Origin: Actinia tenebrosa
Lineage: Eukaryota > Cnidaria > Anthozoa > Actiniaria > Actiniidae
DNA: 64,000 nucleotides
NCBI RefSeq assembly: GCF_009602425.1
Contig: NW_022258004.1
Span: forward strand, 274,457 to 338,456
Direction of reading: 5' to 3'
Shown here: piece by piece, positions 62,139 through 64,000 of the stretch
Layout: each line of letters begins with the position of its first letter
Numbering within the stretch: position 1 is the stretch's first letter
Made by a program: the position numbers and the translations under genes
The notes under the pieces: generated by a model
Told to the model about the DNA's origin: nothing
The model's database searches: none
Seen by the model: the letters and a program-made list of their open reading frames with translations, nothing else

Positions 62139-62554
62139 TGATTTATGAGTTGGATATTGTTCCAGATCATGGGATTAATATTATAAGAATTCATAGTACA
62201 ACAAAGTATCTGTTTGTTGTTTCGTTCGAGTGCTGGACAGAGGACTTAGAGCCGATAGGAATTCAATTCGGAGTTTCGATCAGGAGACCACTGTACAAGG
62301 ATAAATATTTATCCTTCATCGCAGCGTGTGGTTGGGATCGATCAGCTTACTTCAAGAATTCCAAGAAATGGGCTCAGGATTTGAATGCTCATTTCGAGAG
62401 AGGATTAGTTATTCCTGTGCTCTGCCAACATAAACCTACTTGCTGGGACTTATTATATTACCTTTTACTCTCGAAAGAAAGGTTCAAATTCAAAACTAGC
62501 CGGACATTTGGAAAACACCATACTCATTTGGGGTTATGCTACTTCATTAACTGA
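62139..62554 (+). CDS. Candidate terminal exon, possibly divergent FGF-like beta-trefoil
   Basis: Acceptor AAATTTCTCAG, then two bases completing a split codon and 137 codons to TGA at 62552. What is seen: a long open frame with balanced composition and three Trp in a fold-like pattern. GINIIRIHSTTKYL lines up by eye with GRVRIRGAATNYYL of the FGF8-type gene, YKDKYLSF with the FGF YNTYTS segment, and AYFKNSKKW with VALNKRGK. The entry phase (1) and place in the fold equal those of FGF exon 4. What is missing: the FGF signature Cys, the glycine turns and the intron that normally follows. No upstream exon was found. It may be a fast-evolving FGF relative or an unrelated protein. Confidence 0.4.
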
Positions 62555-62964
62555 AGCACTTAGTGTTTCATCTCGTCTTTTCTGCCCGATGCATCAACAT
62601 TTTTATAAACAGATAAACAGAATACCCTTGTTTGTAGATCACATTGATTCTGGATAAGAGGAAGCATGTTTGGTATCGAAATGATAAAAATAAGCTGAAA
62701 CCCAACACGGTACTCAATAGGGGAAATTTAATATTGAGTGAAGTGATGATTCAGTTGACCCACAAAGTCGAATTAGCGGTAAGAAACCTAAACTTGACTG
62801 GGGTCGGAGAAGCTGTCTAAATGCCATGTACAGCATGGAATTATGGCATCCAGTTGCTAAGACGAACTTTGAAAATCTTATCTATTCTTTATTCTCTGTA
62901 GGCAACGGATTAGACGTGCAAGGAAAGTGGAAACAAGCTGAGAAAGAAGCAGAAGCGATAGTAG

Positions 62965-62972
62965 TATAAAAG
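62965..62972 (+). promoter_or_regulatory. TATA box of secreted-protein gene
   Basis: TATAAAAG 63 bp before the ATG at 63028; transcription would begin near 62995, leaving a 5' leader of about 30 nt. Confidence 0.6.
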
Positions 62973-63027
62973 CTTCGCGATATTGTCGTGGCTTCGTACA
63001 GCAACACTGGGTGACAGTGAAAAGAGA

Positions 63028-63103
63028 ATGTGTCTGCTGAAAAGAGCGGTATTTACAGTAGTGCTGTTAGTTGTTTCCTTCGCGGTTCTGGTCCAAGCTA
63101 GAG
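63028..63103 (+). CDS. First exon of a secreted-protein gene (signal peptide)
   Basis: ATG opens MCLLKRAVFTVVLLVVSFAV, continuing LVQAR: a basic start, a long hydrophobic core and a small-residue cleavage region (VQA|R). The exon ends at AGAG|GTAAGG, phase 1, the common phase after signal peptides. A TATA box stands at the right distance upstream. The mature part is not certain: an acceptor-like CTATTACAG at 63485 opens an in-phase frame of about 40 codons to TAG at 63602-63604, giving a 64-aa product with two Cys in the mature part, but this could be chance and the gene may instead leave the window. TATA-driven small secreted genes are often defence, venom or peptide genes, but no family is recognised. 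Confidence 0.6.
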
Positions 63104-63485
63104 GTAAGGATAAGCAAGGATAGGTTCCTTTTTTAGATCTAAACAAATCTATCTTCTTGTCTTTCATACTGCAATGTCAACTCGAGAGGGGACGTGGGGA
63201 GGCTGTTGTTTTCATTAGGAACAAGTTTTGTTAGTTTTTATGTAAATGTCTTTACACCCGAGAACAAGAGCAAACATAGCTTGACGGCTTCAAAGGGATT
63301 CCTTTGTAGTTACTTTTATCAATATCCGTCCATGCTACTGGCATTTTAAATAAACCAGCACACAGAAGTTATCCTATGGCTTATAGAGCTACATCTGTAC
63401 TATGTAATAAGCCTGTCGAAAATAAGGAGTAAAAGTAGCTCAAGCGTACATCCTAAGTACGTCAAATTCTTGTCATCTATTACAG

Positions 63486-63604
63486 ACATCCTACTGTTCT
63501 CTTGCTTTCGAGGTCTCTGGCTTTGTAAATATCGTTCAAAATCAAACATTTACATAGCTTACTGGTCGTTCAACTTCGGATCGTCACCACGTGTGCTATT
63601 TTAG
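63486..63604 (+). CDS. Speculative second exon of the secreted-protein gene
   Basis: Follows TGTCATCTATTACAG and continues the signal exon in phase 1: D-ILLFSCFRGLWLCKYRSK, then to TAG. Open by about 40 codons, which is not rare by chance. Listed so it can be checked. Confidence 0.18.
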
Positions 63605-64000
63605 TTATCTCAAGACCAAATCTGAATAAAGCCTGTTCTAATTAGCTCCGAAATCCGAGAACCCGATGAGTACTTTTGATATTGCGCCGCTGAAATCCAT
63701 CTTAATGTTGTTATCAAATGCGTTAGTAAATCGTATTCCGAATCAGTCCCGTTTATCTGTGAAGCGATCCATCTTTTCGTAGGCTAAGAATTCTCAGTCA
63801 GCTTATATTGTTAGTGTTGACTAGCATTGCCAATTTGGTGGTGTTTTTCTTTCGGCATTGAAATAACGGGTCGACCATTTATAGTCGGCTCTTGCGCTGT
63901 TAGCAGGAGGTTGTGGTCTGGACCACTTCGTGTACTTATACTTCCTTCTGTCGACTTTCAATCGCTAACTGATGTGCGCCAATGATCATATAAATGAAAT
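63605..64000. other. Right edge, nothing recognised
   Basis: No further acceptor with a long in-phase frame was seen before the window ends. Confidence 0.35.

Overview
The window is animal nuclear DNA: AT-rich, gene-poor, with GT..AG introns and many short inverted-repeat DNA elements. The mix of an FGF8-type ligand, a true Sprouty, an ARH3-type ADP-ribosyl hydrolase and abundant MITEs fits an anthozoan cnidarian, most likely a stony coral. That placement is inference from protein style and repeats. About twenty isolated N positions are scattered through it, and two fall inside coding exons.

Layout. 1-4600: no gene seen. 4702-15430 (+): a complete five-exon fibroblast growth factor gene of the FGF8/17/18 type. 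All exon joins are in phase, and exons 1, 2 and 4 are found only through splice logic. 15431-30492: intergenic, with a 63-bp minisatellite, two related palindromes, a LINE-tail-like repeat, a degenerate repeat cluster and a TA-flanked MITE. 30493-31455 (-): a single-exon Sprouty-family FGF/ERK feedback inhibitor. 31456-39264: intergenic, with a long inverted-repeat element. 39265-40119 (-) and 40350-42350 (+): a head-to-head pair, an unrecognised 284-aa protein with a mitochondrial-type leader and a three-exon ARH3 homologue, sharing a promoter of about 230 bp. ARH3 carries a decayed tandem copy of most of its exon 2 inside intron 2.

42351-58200 is mostly repeats: foldback elements, MITEs with 8- and 9-bp target duplications, nested hexamer arrays, purine-rich tracts and homopolymers. 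A few weak candidate exons lie among them. 58250-58510 looks like a CpG-rich promoter with a noncoding first exon. 62139-62554 is a possible terminal exon whose pattern and intron phase recall a very divergent FGF fold. At 62965-63103 a TATA box, a signal-peptide start and a consensus donor mark the first exon of a small secreted protein gene running toward or past the right edge.

Functionally, an FGF8-type ligand and a Sprouty-type inhibitor of the same receptor pathway lie about 15 kb apart, convergently transcribed. A possible second FGF-like exon lies about 30 kb further on. This possible signalling neighbourhood is the main biological lead. It has been read by eye only and needs synteny, structure and transcript checks.
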